Below are positions 17,238 through 25,457 of a stretch of DNA of 64,000 bases, in pieces; positions within the stretch are counted from its first letter, which is position 1; every line of letters starts with the position of its first letter. Below the pieces are notes generated by a model. It searched no databases and was not told where the DNA came from. It saw only the letters and a list, made by a program, of their open reading frames with translations. Both the position numbers and the translations under genes were made by a program. This stretch comes from Aquirufa antheringensis (lineage in GTDB: Bacteria > Bacteroidota > Bacteroidia > Cytophagales > Spirosomataceae): the NCBI RefSeq assembly GCF_004307425.1, contig NZ_SEWZ01000001.1:435662-499661 (forward strand), given 5' to 3'.

Positions 17238-18506
17238 TTATTTCCCTTTTTTCTGCGCCGCCATCCATTCCATGATGGTAACCGGCTTGCCATTCACTCG
17301 GACTGGTGAACCGTCTAGATCCGTTCTGGGTAGGTTTTCGTGTAGGTAAACCCAGGACCAGTGGCCATTGTATTCAAAGCCTTTTCCGCCGTAGAAATTA
17401 GTGATGTCGTTTACGCGATCGTAATAGGTGAAGTGTACGTTTTTCGCACCTGCCTTGCGTAAACGATCGAAAACGGGTACCACTGTAATGTCTGGGATGG
17501 TAGTTCTATCGTCTTTGGAGTGCACAAACCAAATAGGCACATTCTTAATCTTTTGAATATCGCTATCAGGGATGTATTCTGATTTATAGGCCAAAGCACT
17601 AATGTAGCCTGCTGCAAAATAATCCGGATTCAAGAAGATCAATTTCAAGGCCATATATCCTCCATTCGAGCAACCGCCCACATAAATGCGGCTAGGGTCG
17701 ATGCCTGGATTTGCTTTGACATAATCCTTGATCAAGGCCATTAAACCTTCATTGTAGATGTCGTTATCTTTTCCTTGTGTGCCCACCCCTTGCGTATTGT
17801 GCATCCAGGCGCCTGGGCATTGTGGTGATAATACGTAGGCTCCTTCGAAAATGGATTGGATGCCTTCAGCGGCATAGTTGGCTGCTTTGTTTCCCAAAAG
17901 AGGAACCGTAGGATCCGTCCCACCTTCGCCACCGCCGTGAAGCCAGATGATCAAAGGCGCTTTGTCTTTCTTTACTTTAGGGGTGAAGGTCGCGTATGAC
18001 ATGGTTAATTTCTCATTGAACACGTATTTGCCAGTGAGGTCAAATTGATCAATCAATGGCATGATTTTGCCTGTAGATGTATCCCAAATCTGCCCAGTTT
18101 TAGGCTGTACGATGGTTAAGGAATAATCCACCCAAACGTTGCCTTTACTTCTTAGGTATTGAAAAGGGGAGCTAATAGGCAGCTGAGGCCCTACGGATAA
18201 AACGAGCGTAATGTTTTTGCCGTTGCGAATACGCGCACCATTTTCATCTGAAACGTAAGCGCTAACGATTTCGCGTTTAGTATCTTGGTCCGCTATAGGG
18301 CCTGTGCTTAATTTTCGGCTAGCATAAACGGTAAAGTCTGCTGCATTCACTTTAGAGGTGGTGTCATTCAAGGCTAGAATGACTTTGTTGACTCCAGCGC
18401 CCCAGTCGAAGCCTTCGACGACGATTTTGTAGGTGCCTGTGGGTTTTGCAAAGCTGCTGAAGGCCATCAAAGCAAACAGCAAGGTTAATAAGGGGTACTT
18501 TTTCAT
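17238..18506 (-). CDS. Secreted PHB-depolymerase/feruloyl-esterase-like alpha/beta hydrolase
   Basis: The protein has 422 residues, with a signal peptide ending in SSFAKP. Residues 25-150 are a strand-rich Ig-like N-terminal domain. An alpha/beta hydrolase domain follows, with IIWLHGGGEGGTD, nucleophile elbow G-G-C-S-N-G-G, an acidic residue in VHSKDDRTTIP and a histidine near GHWSW. This layout matches prolyl-oligopeptidase-like secreted esterases annotated near plant-polymer-degrading enzymes. Exact substrate unknown. The carboxylesterase gene lies 11 bp upstream in the same direction, suggesting an operon. Confidence 0.82.
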   Translation of the reverse strand: MKKYPLLTLLFALMAFSSFAKPTGTYKIVVEGFDWGAGVNKVILALNDTTSKVNAADFTVYASRKLSTGPIADQDTKREIVSAYVSDENGARIRNGKNITLVLSVGPQLPISSPFQYLRSKGNVWVDYSLTIVQPKTGQIWDTSTGKIMPLIDQFDLTGKYVFNEKLTMSYATFTPKVKKDKAPLIIWLHGGGEGGTDPTVPLLGNKAANYAAEGIQSIFEGAYVLSPQCPGAWMHNTQGVGTQGKDNDIYNEGLMALIKDYVKANPGIDPSRIYVGGCSNGGYMALKLIFLNPDYFAAGYISALAYKSEYIPDSDIQKIKNVPIWFVHSKDDRTTIPDITVVPVFDRLRKAGAKNVHFTYYDRVNDITNFYGGKGFEYNGHWSWVYLHENLPRTDLDGSPVRVNGKPVTIMEWMAAQKKGK

Positions 18507-18517
18507 AGGTAATAGGT

Positions 18518-20014
18518 TTAGTTTAAATTTTCAAGTAATTCTAATGCTTTACGCGTGGGTAATTCTTTTGACTCGATGACCTTATCCAGGATTTGGACTT
18601 GTTGGTCTGTGGAATTAAATGTAGGCCAAACCTCTAAACCAGCTCCATTCGGATTTCCGGTCTTTGTGAAATTGACCCAATAAGAAGACATTTTTTGGCT
18701 TAAAATAGTGTCTACTGCTTCAAATGGGCGATTAACCGTATGCAAATTAGCATAGGCATACGGAACTTCTCCCGTGTGGAAGGCGCCAAAACGAGTAGAT
18801 TCATCATAACCCGGGATCGCTCGGTTGAAGTTATATAGGTAGACCGGTGCCTTTCCATGGTGGTTCTGCGTCTTTGCCCAGGTGTGCACTTGTACCCCAA
18901 AACTTTCATCACGACCTAAATCCAAGGATCCGTTAGGCCCATAGGCCGCGAATACTTCTGCCCCGCGAGAACCAAAACGCTTCTCGAGCGTCGCTTTGAA
19001 CACCTCAGGTTCTGCCGCTTTAGATCCCAATCGATCTTCTGAATTCCAACCCACTAAAATAGGGACATCGTTTTGAAGACCTTTGGCATAAATTTCGGGC
19101 ATCGCTAAGGGTAAAACATAGCCATCTGAATAGGGAGACGCATTTCCTCCTGCTTGTTGAATGGCATCAGCGGATAAAGCGCGCAAATCGGCAAGTGACT
19201 TAGCCCCTAACTTAGTCGCCCATTCAAGACCATTATTTTCCGCTTGGGCTTTTGTGATCGCCGGTCTTAATGGACTAGGAAGCATGCTGGCACCACTTTC
19301 TGCAATAGCGCCCTGAAATAATCCTTTCGCAAGGGGAGTGGCACACAGGAAGTTGACGGCAAAGGCTCCAGCGGATTGTCCTGCAATGGTTACCTGGTTC
19401 GGATCTCCACCGAACAAAGCAATGTTTTCTTTCACCCATTTTAATCCCGCTATCATATCTAATAGGGCATAATTTCCAGAGGCGCCGTATGTTGCTTCTG
19501 CGCTTAATGCTGGATGAGCTAAGAATCCGAAAATACCTACACGGTAGTTGATGCTAACGAAGATGATGTCTTTCTGTGCCATATTTTCCCCATCATAAAT
19601 AGGGCAAGCTGCTCCTCCGCTTCGAAATCCGCCGCCATAAATGTAAACTAACACGGCTTTTTTGCCTTTATTCGATCGCGGCGCCCATACATTTAAATAC
19701 AAGCAATCTTCGCTGATAGGCGATTCTGGAATGAGGAATTCGGAAGACCAAAACGCAAAAGGAGCAGGCTTGGCTTGCATCGGACTAGGGCCAAAGGCTT
19801 TAGCCGCTTTTATGCCGGACCACGACTCCATGGGCACAGGTGCTTTCCATCGTAAATCTCTCACAGGAGGTTTCGCAAAGGGGATTCCAAGGAATTTTTC
19901 CACCTTTGTCTCGGGATTGTAGACTCCTGCAACGGACCCTTTTGACGTTTTAATGATGACGTCTTGCGCTGTAAGGTTCAGCGCTAAACACAGTAAAAGG
20001 AATGTCTTTTTCAT
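18518..20014 (-). CDS. Secreted type-B carboxylesterase
   Basis: The protein has 498 residues, with a signal peptide ending in LTAQ. It has the standard COesterase motifs FLGIPFAKPPVRDLRWK, SEDCLYLNVW and YGGGFRSGG, the nucleophile elbow G-Q-S214-A-G, and a C-terminal histidine in FGAFHTGEVPYAY. It is more similar in motif wording to the 7174 gene than to the 8810 gene. It is followed by the PHB-depolymerase-like gene and lies 1 bp downstream of the thioesterase gene stop. That spacing suggests one transcript of thioesterase, carboxylesterase and esterase. Confidence 0.9.
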   Translation of the reverse strand: MKKTFLLLCLALNLTAQDVIIKTSKGSVAGVYNPETKVEKFLGIPFAKPPVRDLRWKAPVPMESWSGIKAAKAFGPSPMQAKPAPFAFWSSEFLIPESPISEDCLYLNVWAPRSNKGKKAVLVYIYGGGFRSGGAACPIYDGENMAQKDIIFVSINYRVGIFGFLAHPALSAEATYGASGNYALLDMIAGLKWVKENIALFGGDPNQVTIAGQSAGAFAVNFLCATPLAKGLFQGAIAESGASMLPSPLRPAITKAQAENNGLEWATKLGAKSLADLRALSADAIQQAGGNASPYSDGYVLPLAMPEIYAKGLQNDVPILVGWNSEDRLGSKAAEPEVFKATLEKRFGSRGAEVFAAYGPNGSLDLGRDESFGVQVHTWAKTQNHHGKAPVYLYNFNRAIPGYDESTRFGAFHTGEVPYAYANLHTVNRPFEAVDTILSQKMSSYWVNFTKTGNPNGAGLEVWPTFNSTDQQVQILDKVIESKELPTRKALELLENLN

Positions 20015-20015
20015 A

Positions 20016-20564
20016 CTAGTAAGTCAATTCACATTTCTCTCCATCGCACATCTTACGAATGTCGCCGGAGTAGATATTTTTGAGGTCAGATTTTAATAAT
20101 TCGCGCTTTTCAAGCGATAGTTTTCGAAGTAATTTACCCTCGGCGAATCGACGCGTTTGGGTTTCGTCTTCTAAAATTAGGCCAGGAACTTCTGTCAATT
20201 CGCCATCGTCGTTCTTGGCGGCCATGGTAAAGTAGCAGGAATTCGTGTGGGTGACAACACCGGTTTTGGGCTTTAAGGATTCGATTCGCATGCCTATGAT
20301 CATGGTGGTTCTGCCAACGTAATTCACGGATGCTTTGATCGAGACAAGGTCGCCCACTTCGACAGGATTAAAGAATTCCACTCCTTCTACCGCCACAGTT
20401 ACGCAATAATTGCCACTGTGTTTTGCCGCGCAAACGTAGGCTACTTTGTCCATTAAAGAGAGTAAAGTGCCTCCATGAATTTTGCCACTGAAGTTTGCGA
20501 AGGCGGGGATCATTAATTCGGTAATCGTTGTTTCTGAATCAGAAACTCGCTTAGGGGAGAGCAT
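20016..20564 (-). CDS. Acyl-CoA thioesterase (hotdog fold)
   Basis: The protein has about 182 residues from the ATG at 20564. A longer open frame reaches 20705 but would run back through a terminator and the rhodopsin gene, so it is rejected. The segment FANFSGKIHGGTLLSLMDKVAYVCAAKH and the following VEFFNPVEVGDLV match BFIT/YciA-type acyl-CoA thioesterases. It hydrolyses fatty acyl-CoA in the cytoplasm. It sits downstream of the rhodopsin terminator, 1 bp before the carboxylesterase gene. Confidence 0.88.
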   Translation of the reverse strand: MLSPKRVSDSETTITELMIPAFANFSGKIHGGTLLSLMDKVAYVCAAKHSGNYCVTVAVEGVEFFNPVEVGDLVSIKASVNYVGRTTMIIGMRIESLKPKTGVVTHTNSCYFTMAAKNDDGELTEVPGLILEDETQTRRFAEGKLLRKLSLEKRELLKSDLKNIYSGDIRKMCDGEKCELTY

Positions 20565-20612
20565 AGTAGGAGGTTTATCAGGCCCTAAGCTAGCTAAATT
20601 TTGGGCATAAAA

Positions 20613-20641
20613 AAAGGGAACGATCGATGACCGCTCCCTTT
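20613..20641 (-). terminator. Rhodopsin gene terminator
   Basis: AAAGGGA and TCCCTTT arms with extra CG pairing form a stem, followed on the minus strand by a run of seven T. It separates the rhodopsin transcript from the thioesterase gene. Confidence 0.8.
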
Positions 20642-20658
20642 CCTTTTGGAAATAACTA

Positions 20659-21384
20659 TTATTTCGCTTCTGATGCCGTAGCACCTTTTGCGATGTTCCA
20701 AACAACTAGGCCGAAACCAATTTTGTTGATCGCATCAGCAATGTTGTAAGCTAAGTCAATGTTTCCTGAGAATCCTGATAACAAGTTACCTGGTAACATC
20801 ATGTATCCTACTGGATAGATTGCCCAGCCCACTAAAGTGAACCAACGCATTACTTTGAAGCCAGTTTTTACATCTTCGTTAGAAGAAGCTGCTGCTAACT
20901 TAGAAGCCTCACCCATGTAAATTTCATAGATAATTAATGCCCATCCTAAGGTAGAGATGATTCCCCACATCACGTTTTGAGCTGGAACTACTGCTTCTCC
21001 GATGTAACCCGCAACTAGCATTACTACTGAGCCAAAGATTAAACGAGATAACATTCCTGTTTTAGCACCTGCTGGCTTTAAAATCAAGAAGTATTCAATG
21101 CACATTAACGGCACAGTTAAAGTCCAGTCAATGTAACGGAATTGTGTAGGAGACTCGTGAGTGTCTAACCATACACCGCGCATGTAGAAATAATGCACTG
21201 CCGCAATAAAGGTGATCAAAGCAGAAATCAAAAGAGATGTTTTCCACTTATCGTTTACTGTACCTCTCTCTACAATGAAGAAGATCGAAGCAGCAAGCAT
21301 CGACATGTAACCTGTAAAGAAGGTGAAGCCGATGTAATCTCCGGCAGCTAGGGTGCCGTTCAATAAAATGTTTAATGTTTCCAT
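20659..21384 (-). CDS. Light-driven proton-pumping rhodopsin (proteo/xanthorhodopsin type)
   Basis: This is a 241-residue seven-helix protein. Helix C reads RYIDWTLTVPLMCIEYF: proton acceptor D86, T90 and proton donor E97 give the DTE pattern of outward H+ pumps. H64 in helix B corresponds to the conserved proteorhodopsin histidine. M94, at the proteorhodopsin position-105 equivalent, predicts green absorption. The retinal Schiff-base lysine is K221 in DAINKIGFG. In helix E, W140-G141 align without gaps with bacteriorhodopsin W137-W138, so G141 is the small residue that opens the carotenoid-antenna window of xanthorhodopsin. Blh and lycopene cyclase genes lie just upstream in the same direction. 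Confidence 0.95.
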   Translation of the reverse strand: METLNILLNGTLAAGDYIGFTFFTGYMSMLAASIFFIVERGTVNDKWKTSLLISALITFIAAVHYFYMRGVWLDTHESPTQFRYIDWTLTVPLMCIEYFLILKPAGAKTGMLSRLIFGSVVMLVAGYIGEAVVPAQNVMWGIISTLGWALIIYEIYMGEASKLAAASSNEDVKTGFKVMRWFTLVGWAIYPVGYMMLPGNLLSGFSGNIDLAYNIADAINKIGFGLVVWNIAKGATASEAK

Positions 21385-21416
21385 AAATGTTAATGATTTA
21401 AAGTTAAACTGTTAAC

Positions 21417-21446
21417 TAAACATATGATGTCGGCAATTGTTTCAAA
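21417..21446 (-). promoter_or_regulatory. Candidate Bacteroidota-type promoter of rhodopsin gene
   Basis: On the minus strand TTTG (21443-21446) and TATGTTTA (21417-21424) are separated by 18 nt. This is close to the Bacteroidota consensus TTTG-N17-20-TAnnTTTG. It sits about 32 bp upstream of the rhodopsin ATG. Confidence 0.6.
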
Positions 21447-21491
21447 TATTGTAAAAAAAATTTAAAAAAAAATTAAAATTGTACAAATTGT

Positions 21492-22334
21492 TCAATCTGG
21501 GCGTTTTATTAATTTATGCATAAGTAGAAAATGCGGTAGTGTCAGTAAGGAAAGAAATATGAAAATGGGATAAACTTGTAAGTTATTGGTAGCCAATTTT
21601 ATATAAGCTATTCCTAGTACAACGGCTCCTGCAGAGAATAGAATAAGTTTTTTGTACAATTCCACTATTTTCATTTTCAGGTGCTTTCGCATGCCTTCAA
21701 AACTGGTGATGGCATGGCAACACGAAAAATAACAGATAAAGGCGGGAATTAGCGGCAGAAAATAACCGAAAACTAAAGCAAAAAAAGTATTGAAAAAAGG
21801 GTGAACGTTTTTCTTTTGGAAACCTAAAATCAACAACAAAAGGCTAACAAGTAAAGAAAATTTAGGCAAGCTTGGCGGTACTTTAACTTGCATTGAAGAG
21901 ATAATTTCAAAAGCCTCTGACCAATGACTTAACAAGATAAAAGACAAAATTCCCGCACCTAGGCAAAGGGTCTGTGCCAGATTGATCCAGGTTTTATTGG
22001 ATTCAACTGGCTGCACATCTTCCATGTCTCCGAAGTGAAACACACTAATGGCAATGAAAATAACGAATGCAAGCAAAGGAGAAACGAACCAAAGTGCCGC
22101 ATAAGCCAGCATGATACCCAGGTAATACACGATAAATGGCCGCAAATGAAAAGTGAGATTTTCTCTTTGGGCGATTTTTGCCGCAATTAAATGGTCTCCA
22201 GCGCCATGTGGAATCCCGATGGCAAGCAGCAAAAAGCCGCTTATATATAAATCAATGGAGCTCGACCACGGTCCTACAAGGAAATACGTAACTACATAAA
22301 GAAAGGTAGCAAGGGCGCCTAGGTAGTTTTTCAT
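21492..22334 (-). CDS. blh: Beta-carotene 15,15'-dioxygenase, Brp/Blh family
   Basis: This is a 280-residue membrane protein with several hydrophobic segments. The histidine-bearing motifs of the Blh family are present: GIPHGAGDHLIA, FHFGDMED, a CCHAITSFEGMRKHLK segment and TLPHFLLMHKL. These histidines bind iron. The enzyme splits beta-carotene into two retinal molecules, the chromophore of the rhodopsin encoded next door. Its ATG overlaps the stop of the lycopene cyclase gene by 4 bp, so substrate-making and retinal-making enzymes are translated together. Confidence 0.92.
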   Translation of the reverse strand: MKNYLGALATFLYVVTYFLVGPWSSSIDLYISGFLLLAIGIPHGAGDHLIAAKIAQRENLTFHLRPFIVYYLGIMLAYAALWFVSPLLAFVIFIAISVFHFGDMEDVQPVESNKTWINLAQTLCLGAGILSFILLSHWSEAFEIISSMQVKVPPSLPKFSLLVSLLLLILGFQKKNVHPFFNTFFALVFGYFLPLIPAFICYFSCCHAITSFEGMRKHLKMKIVELYKKLILFSAGAVVLGIAYIKLATNNLQVYPIFIFLSLLTLPHFLLMHKLIKRPD

Positions 22335-23434
22335 CTCAGCAAGTGTTTGATAAACAAAGGGATATCGAGCTGGGAAAGTAATTTAATTTCGTCTATCAGC
22401 GAAGTTTTATCATCCAGAAAATTAAGTATTTCTTTTTTAGGGACCCGTGTGAACAGGCGATCCATGACCTCAGGAATCTTGATCATCTCATTTTGCATGA
22501 TTTTCAACAGCATTTTGTCGTAAAAATGAAAACGAGCTGGCGGCGTAGAGCTGCGGTTTTGCGCTCGATCGATCGCATCAGCGTGCATTCGCGTAAACGC
22601 ATAACCTGTGGAGGCTTTGATATTTCCACCAGCTGCACCGATGGTAAAAATAGGGCCTTCTTTTTTTTGTGTTTTTACACCCATGGGGATGGTCCCAGTT
22701 TCATTCGAGAGCACCGTATATTTTTGATTGGCATAGGTAAGAGCCATGTATTTTTGCCAAATCTTTTCATAAGCCTCCTGATCATACGCAGCACGCGTGA
22801 AAACAGTTGTTTCAATGAGTGCTTTTGTTTTGCTAAAAGGCAATATATAATGAAATACCGCCATTTCAGGAGTGGAAGCAGGTAAACTGAAGTCCATCAA
22901 GGTCATACACGTATCATCTAAGATAGGCTCATCAAACTCAATAAACTTGCCGCTGAAATGTTGGAAGATCAAGTTTGGCTCTGTGGATTTCACGGGTCTG
23001 GAATCAGCCACCTTTTTAGCTTGGTAAATTTGTCCGTTTTTACAGCTAATTTTCACGCCCGTAGGTAGTTCTTGCAAATCAGAAACCCACGTATTTAGGT
23101 GTGTAATGTTCGTATTCGCTGGTATGAAATCCTCGAAAAAGTAGGTGAAAAATTTACTTGAAGAAATGTAATGGTAGGCAAGTGGGTTAATTTCTGATGT
23201 GATGCTTTCGCCTTTAGAGGTTTTAAAGAGCATTGAATCCCACGATTTTTCGATTAAAAAGGGAAAACAGGATGCGTCTTTATTTTCCCAAAAACACCAA
23301 CTCTTTGCCGATCGATCTCCTGAATCAAGGAGTAAGATTTTTTGTTCAGGATTCGCCTGTGTCAATTCATACAAAAGCTGCAATCCTGACGCTCCAGCAC
23401 CTATAATCGCAATATCGTATACAAGTGTTGGCAT
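22331..23434 (-). CDS. crtY: Lycopene beta-cyclase (CrtY type)
   Basis: The protein has 367 residues from the ATG at 23434 (the open frame also has a TTG one codon earlier). The N-terminal FAD/NAD-binding motif IIGAGASGLQLLYEL is followed by a dinucleotide-binding fold and CrtY-family segments such as SWCFWE and the GAAGGNIKASTGYAF motif. It cyclises lycopene to beta-carotene. Position and 4-bp overlap with blh make a retinal-supply operon. Upstream carotenoid genes (crtE/B/I) are not in this window and are presumably elsewhere. Confidence 0.9.
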   Translation of the reverse strand: MPTLVYDIAIIGAGASGLQLLYELTQANPEQKILLLDSGDRSAKSWCFWENKDASCFPFLIEKSWDSMLFKTSKGESITSEINPLAYHYISSSKFFTYFFEDFIPANTNITHLNTWVSDLQELPTGVKISCKNGQIYQAKKVADSRPVKSTEPNLIFQHFSGKFIEFDEPILDDTCMTLMDFSLPASTPEMAVFHYILPFSKTKALIETTVFTRAAYDQEAYEKIWQKYMALTYANQKYTVLSNETGTIPMGVKTQKKEGPIFTIGAAGGNIKASTGYAFTRMHADAIDRAQNRSSTPPARFHFYDKMLLKIMQNEMIKIPEVMDRLFTRVPKKEILNFLDDKTSLIDEIKLLSQLDIPLFIKHLLR

Positions 23435-23497
23435 CAATATAATTATTGAAATAAAAAATTGTACTATCTAAACCATAAAGTTGAATTATTGTTTTAA

Positions 23498-23689
23498 TTA
23501 TTTAAATCGCGCGGCATCAATAACTAGACAGAGCCCTGCATTGAAAATGACCAATGCGCCTGTTCCATAAAAGAACCAATCGCCACCTTGGAGTTTAATG
23601 AGACCAGCATCGATTGCCATGGAAAGTCCCGCACCGGTTAGCAACAGGCCTAGGGACGCCTGAAGAATCCACCTTGTTTTATTTTGCAT
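23498..23689 (-). CDS. Small two-helix membrane protein
   Basis: The protein has 63 residues with two hydrophobic segments (about 9-26 and 37-55) and a basic C-terminus. Its start overlaps the stop of the xylanase gene by 11 bp, so it is translated with it. Unknown function; the overlap is the main support. Confidence 0.6.
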   Translation of the reverse strand: MQNKTRWILQASLGLLLTGAGLSMAIDAGLIKLQGGDWFFYGTGALVIFNAGLCLVIDAARFK

Positions 23690-24689
23690 GTTGTAAATAG
23701 TTAACTAAAGAATGATAACCTGGTTTTTTAGTATAAGTTTCGTCAAAGAGGAGGGGATATTCTTTCGGTCGTTTGAAATAACCGCGTAGCCAAGTATCCT
23801 TGTCTGAAACATTCCAAAACGTGATGCCATATTGTTGCCTCGCCGGAATAGCACGAAACGACGTAAATATGAATTGGAATAATTCATTCTGCGTATTTGC
23901 TTCATAGATATACTCCGGATTGTTTTTCGGATTAACAGCGATGTCTAACTCCGAAAAATGAATAACGAGACCTGTTTGGGCAGATTGCTCAATTACCCTT
24001 GCAATTTCTGTGCGTTTCGAATCCACATTAATATGCATCTGCAAGCCTAAACCGTGAATAGGAATGTTACGCTTTTTTAGGTCAGCCACCAGATCAAGAA
24101 TGGCCTGCATCTTTTTAGGATGGCCATCTTGGCCGTAATCATTGTAAAATAGAAGGGCATTGGGATCTGCCTCGTGGGCCCATTGGAAGCTTTTGGCGAT
24201 ATAATCCGGGATATGATCTGCCCAAAGAGAAGGCCGCAAACTGCCGTCATCTAAGAACGATTCGTTCACCACATCCCACCCAGAAACCTGGCCTTTATAC
24301 CGCGTAACGACAGCCTGAATGTGGTTTTTCAGCATTTCTTCCCAGGCTTTTTGATCGCCTTGAAAATCCTTCATCCATTGCGGAACTTGATTATGCCAAA
24401 CCAAGGTATGTCCATGCATTCGCTTACCCGTCTTCGCTGCGAAAGCCACAATTTCATCGCCTTTCGTGAAGTCAAAACGATCTGCTGCTGGATGAATCAG
24501 CATCATTTTCATGTGATTTTCCGCTGTTAGGCTGGTGAATTCGTTGCTAGCAATATTTCTGTAGGCTTCATTTTCCACTAACATTCTGGGATTAACAGAG
24601 GCCCCTAGACGGAAAGAGACTGCGTCCTTTAATAAACTTTGCGCATTGACGAGAGTGGAAAGGCCTAATAATAAGGCAATTAGTTTCAT
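23679..24689 (-). CDS. Endo-1,4-beta-xylanase, glycoside hydrolase family 10
   Basis: The protein has 336 residues, with a signal peptide ending in LVNAQ. The family 10 catalytic signature is complete. MHGHTLVWHNQVPQWM is typical of the substrate groove, E143 in WDVVNESF is the acid/base and E247 in HFSELDI is the nucleophile. It cleaves xylan backbones outside the outer membrane or in the periplasm. It has no carbohydrate-binding module. A small membrane protein gene overlaps its 3' end. Confidence 0.92.
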   Translation of the reverse strand: MKLIALLLGLSTLVNAQSLLKDAVSFRLGASVNPRMLVENEAYRNIASNEFTSLTAENHMKMMLIHPAADRFDFTKGDEIVAFAAKTGKRMHGHTLVWHNQVPQWMKDFQGDQKAWEEMLKNHIQAVVTRYKGQVSGWDVVNESFLDDGSLRPSLWADHIPDYIAKSFQWAHEADPNALLFYNDYGQDGHPKKMQAILDLVADLKKRNIPIHGLGLQMHINVDSKRTEIARVIEQSAQTGLVIHFSELDIAVNPKNNPEYIYEANTQNELFQFIFTSFRAIPARQQYGITFWNVSDKDTWLRGYFKRPKEYPLLFDETYTKKPGYHSLVNYLQHAK

Positions 24690-24779
24690 AGGTTGGAGGT
24701 TTATTTTTCCAAAATAGGTAAAATAAACGATATACTCTACCCTGATTCCTATGAAAATGATCCGCCGTTAAACTTGGTA

Positions 24780-25289
24780 TTAAGGATGGAGAAGGGATTT
24801 AATCTGGTCTTCTATCCCTGGTTTAAGGTGGTAATTAAACATGCGTTTGTCTTCCTCAGATGGGGACCGTTCTATGGCATTTTTGATCTTAAACCTAAAT
24901 TCTAAATGGAAATTGATGCGGTTAATAACGAGGTGCCTGATTCTTCTTTGGCTTTCTTGTGACTTTTTAGCGCAATTTAAAAGTTCATTTAAATCGATTG
25001 TCGTTATATTTTGGTCTCTATGTTGAAGCAAATGGTCAAGTAACTTGCGTTCTGGATCGCATAACCAAGCTAGTTTTTTACGATTTCTACTTTGCGATTG
25101 ATGGATGCCTAAACTAGCGAGTAGTACGGTAAAAGCCAATAAACTCATGTGTAGAGGCAATCGGCTACTTTTAATTGTAATTGATTTGAAATTTTGAATG
25201 ACTGGGGTTAGTCGATACTCTGTTTGAGCCGTATTCGTTTGAATAAAGAAGAAGCAAACGATGTGTAACAGGGTGTAAATTTTCCTCAT
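24780..25289 (-). CDS. Hypothetical membrane-associated protein
   Basis: The protein has 169 residues. A signal-like hydrophobic start (about 5-20) and a second hydrophobic segment (about 47-63) are followed by a charged helical C-terminal region. The ERKLLDHLLQ and SQRRIRHLVINRIN segments in that region look like a winged-helix or DNA-binding-type fold. I recognise no named family. It may be a membrane-tethered regulator. Confidence 0.55.
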   Translation of the reverse strand: MRKIYTLLHIVCFFFIQTNTAQTEYRLTPVIQNFKSITIKSSRLPLHMSLLAFTVLLASLGIHQSQSRNRKKLAWLCDPERKLLDHLLQHRDQNITTIDLNELLNCAKKSQESQRRIRHLVINRINFHLEFRFKIKNAIERSPSEEDKRMFNYHLKPGIEDQIKSLLHP

Positions 25290-25416
25290 TTTTCGCCAGT
25301 TAAAGAAGAAGTTTTGAGTAACTCTGCCTTAAATAATGTTGATGTACAAAATTAAGGGCGCGGCGATTGGGGAGAAATAGACCCTAGGGTTCAATTTTGC
25401 AGGCAGTTGTACATAA

Positions 25417-25445
25417 AAAAAGCCATTTCTAGGAAATGGCTTTTT
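25417..25445 (-). terminator. Hairpin terminator downstream of esterase operon
   Basis: A 13-bp perfect stem AAAAAGCCATTTC / GAAATGGCTTTTT with loop TAG ends the minus-strand operon 12 bp beyond the esterase stop. Confidence 0.88.
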
Positions 25446-25457
25446 GAAGAAATTTGT

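Noticed and set aside
20565-20705. Upstream extension of the thioesterase frame
   Set aside because: The extra 47 codons run back across the rhodopsin terminator and the end of the rhodopsin gene; the ATG at 20564 starts the conserved hotdog region.
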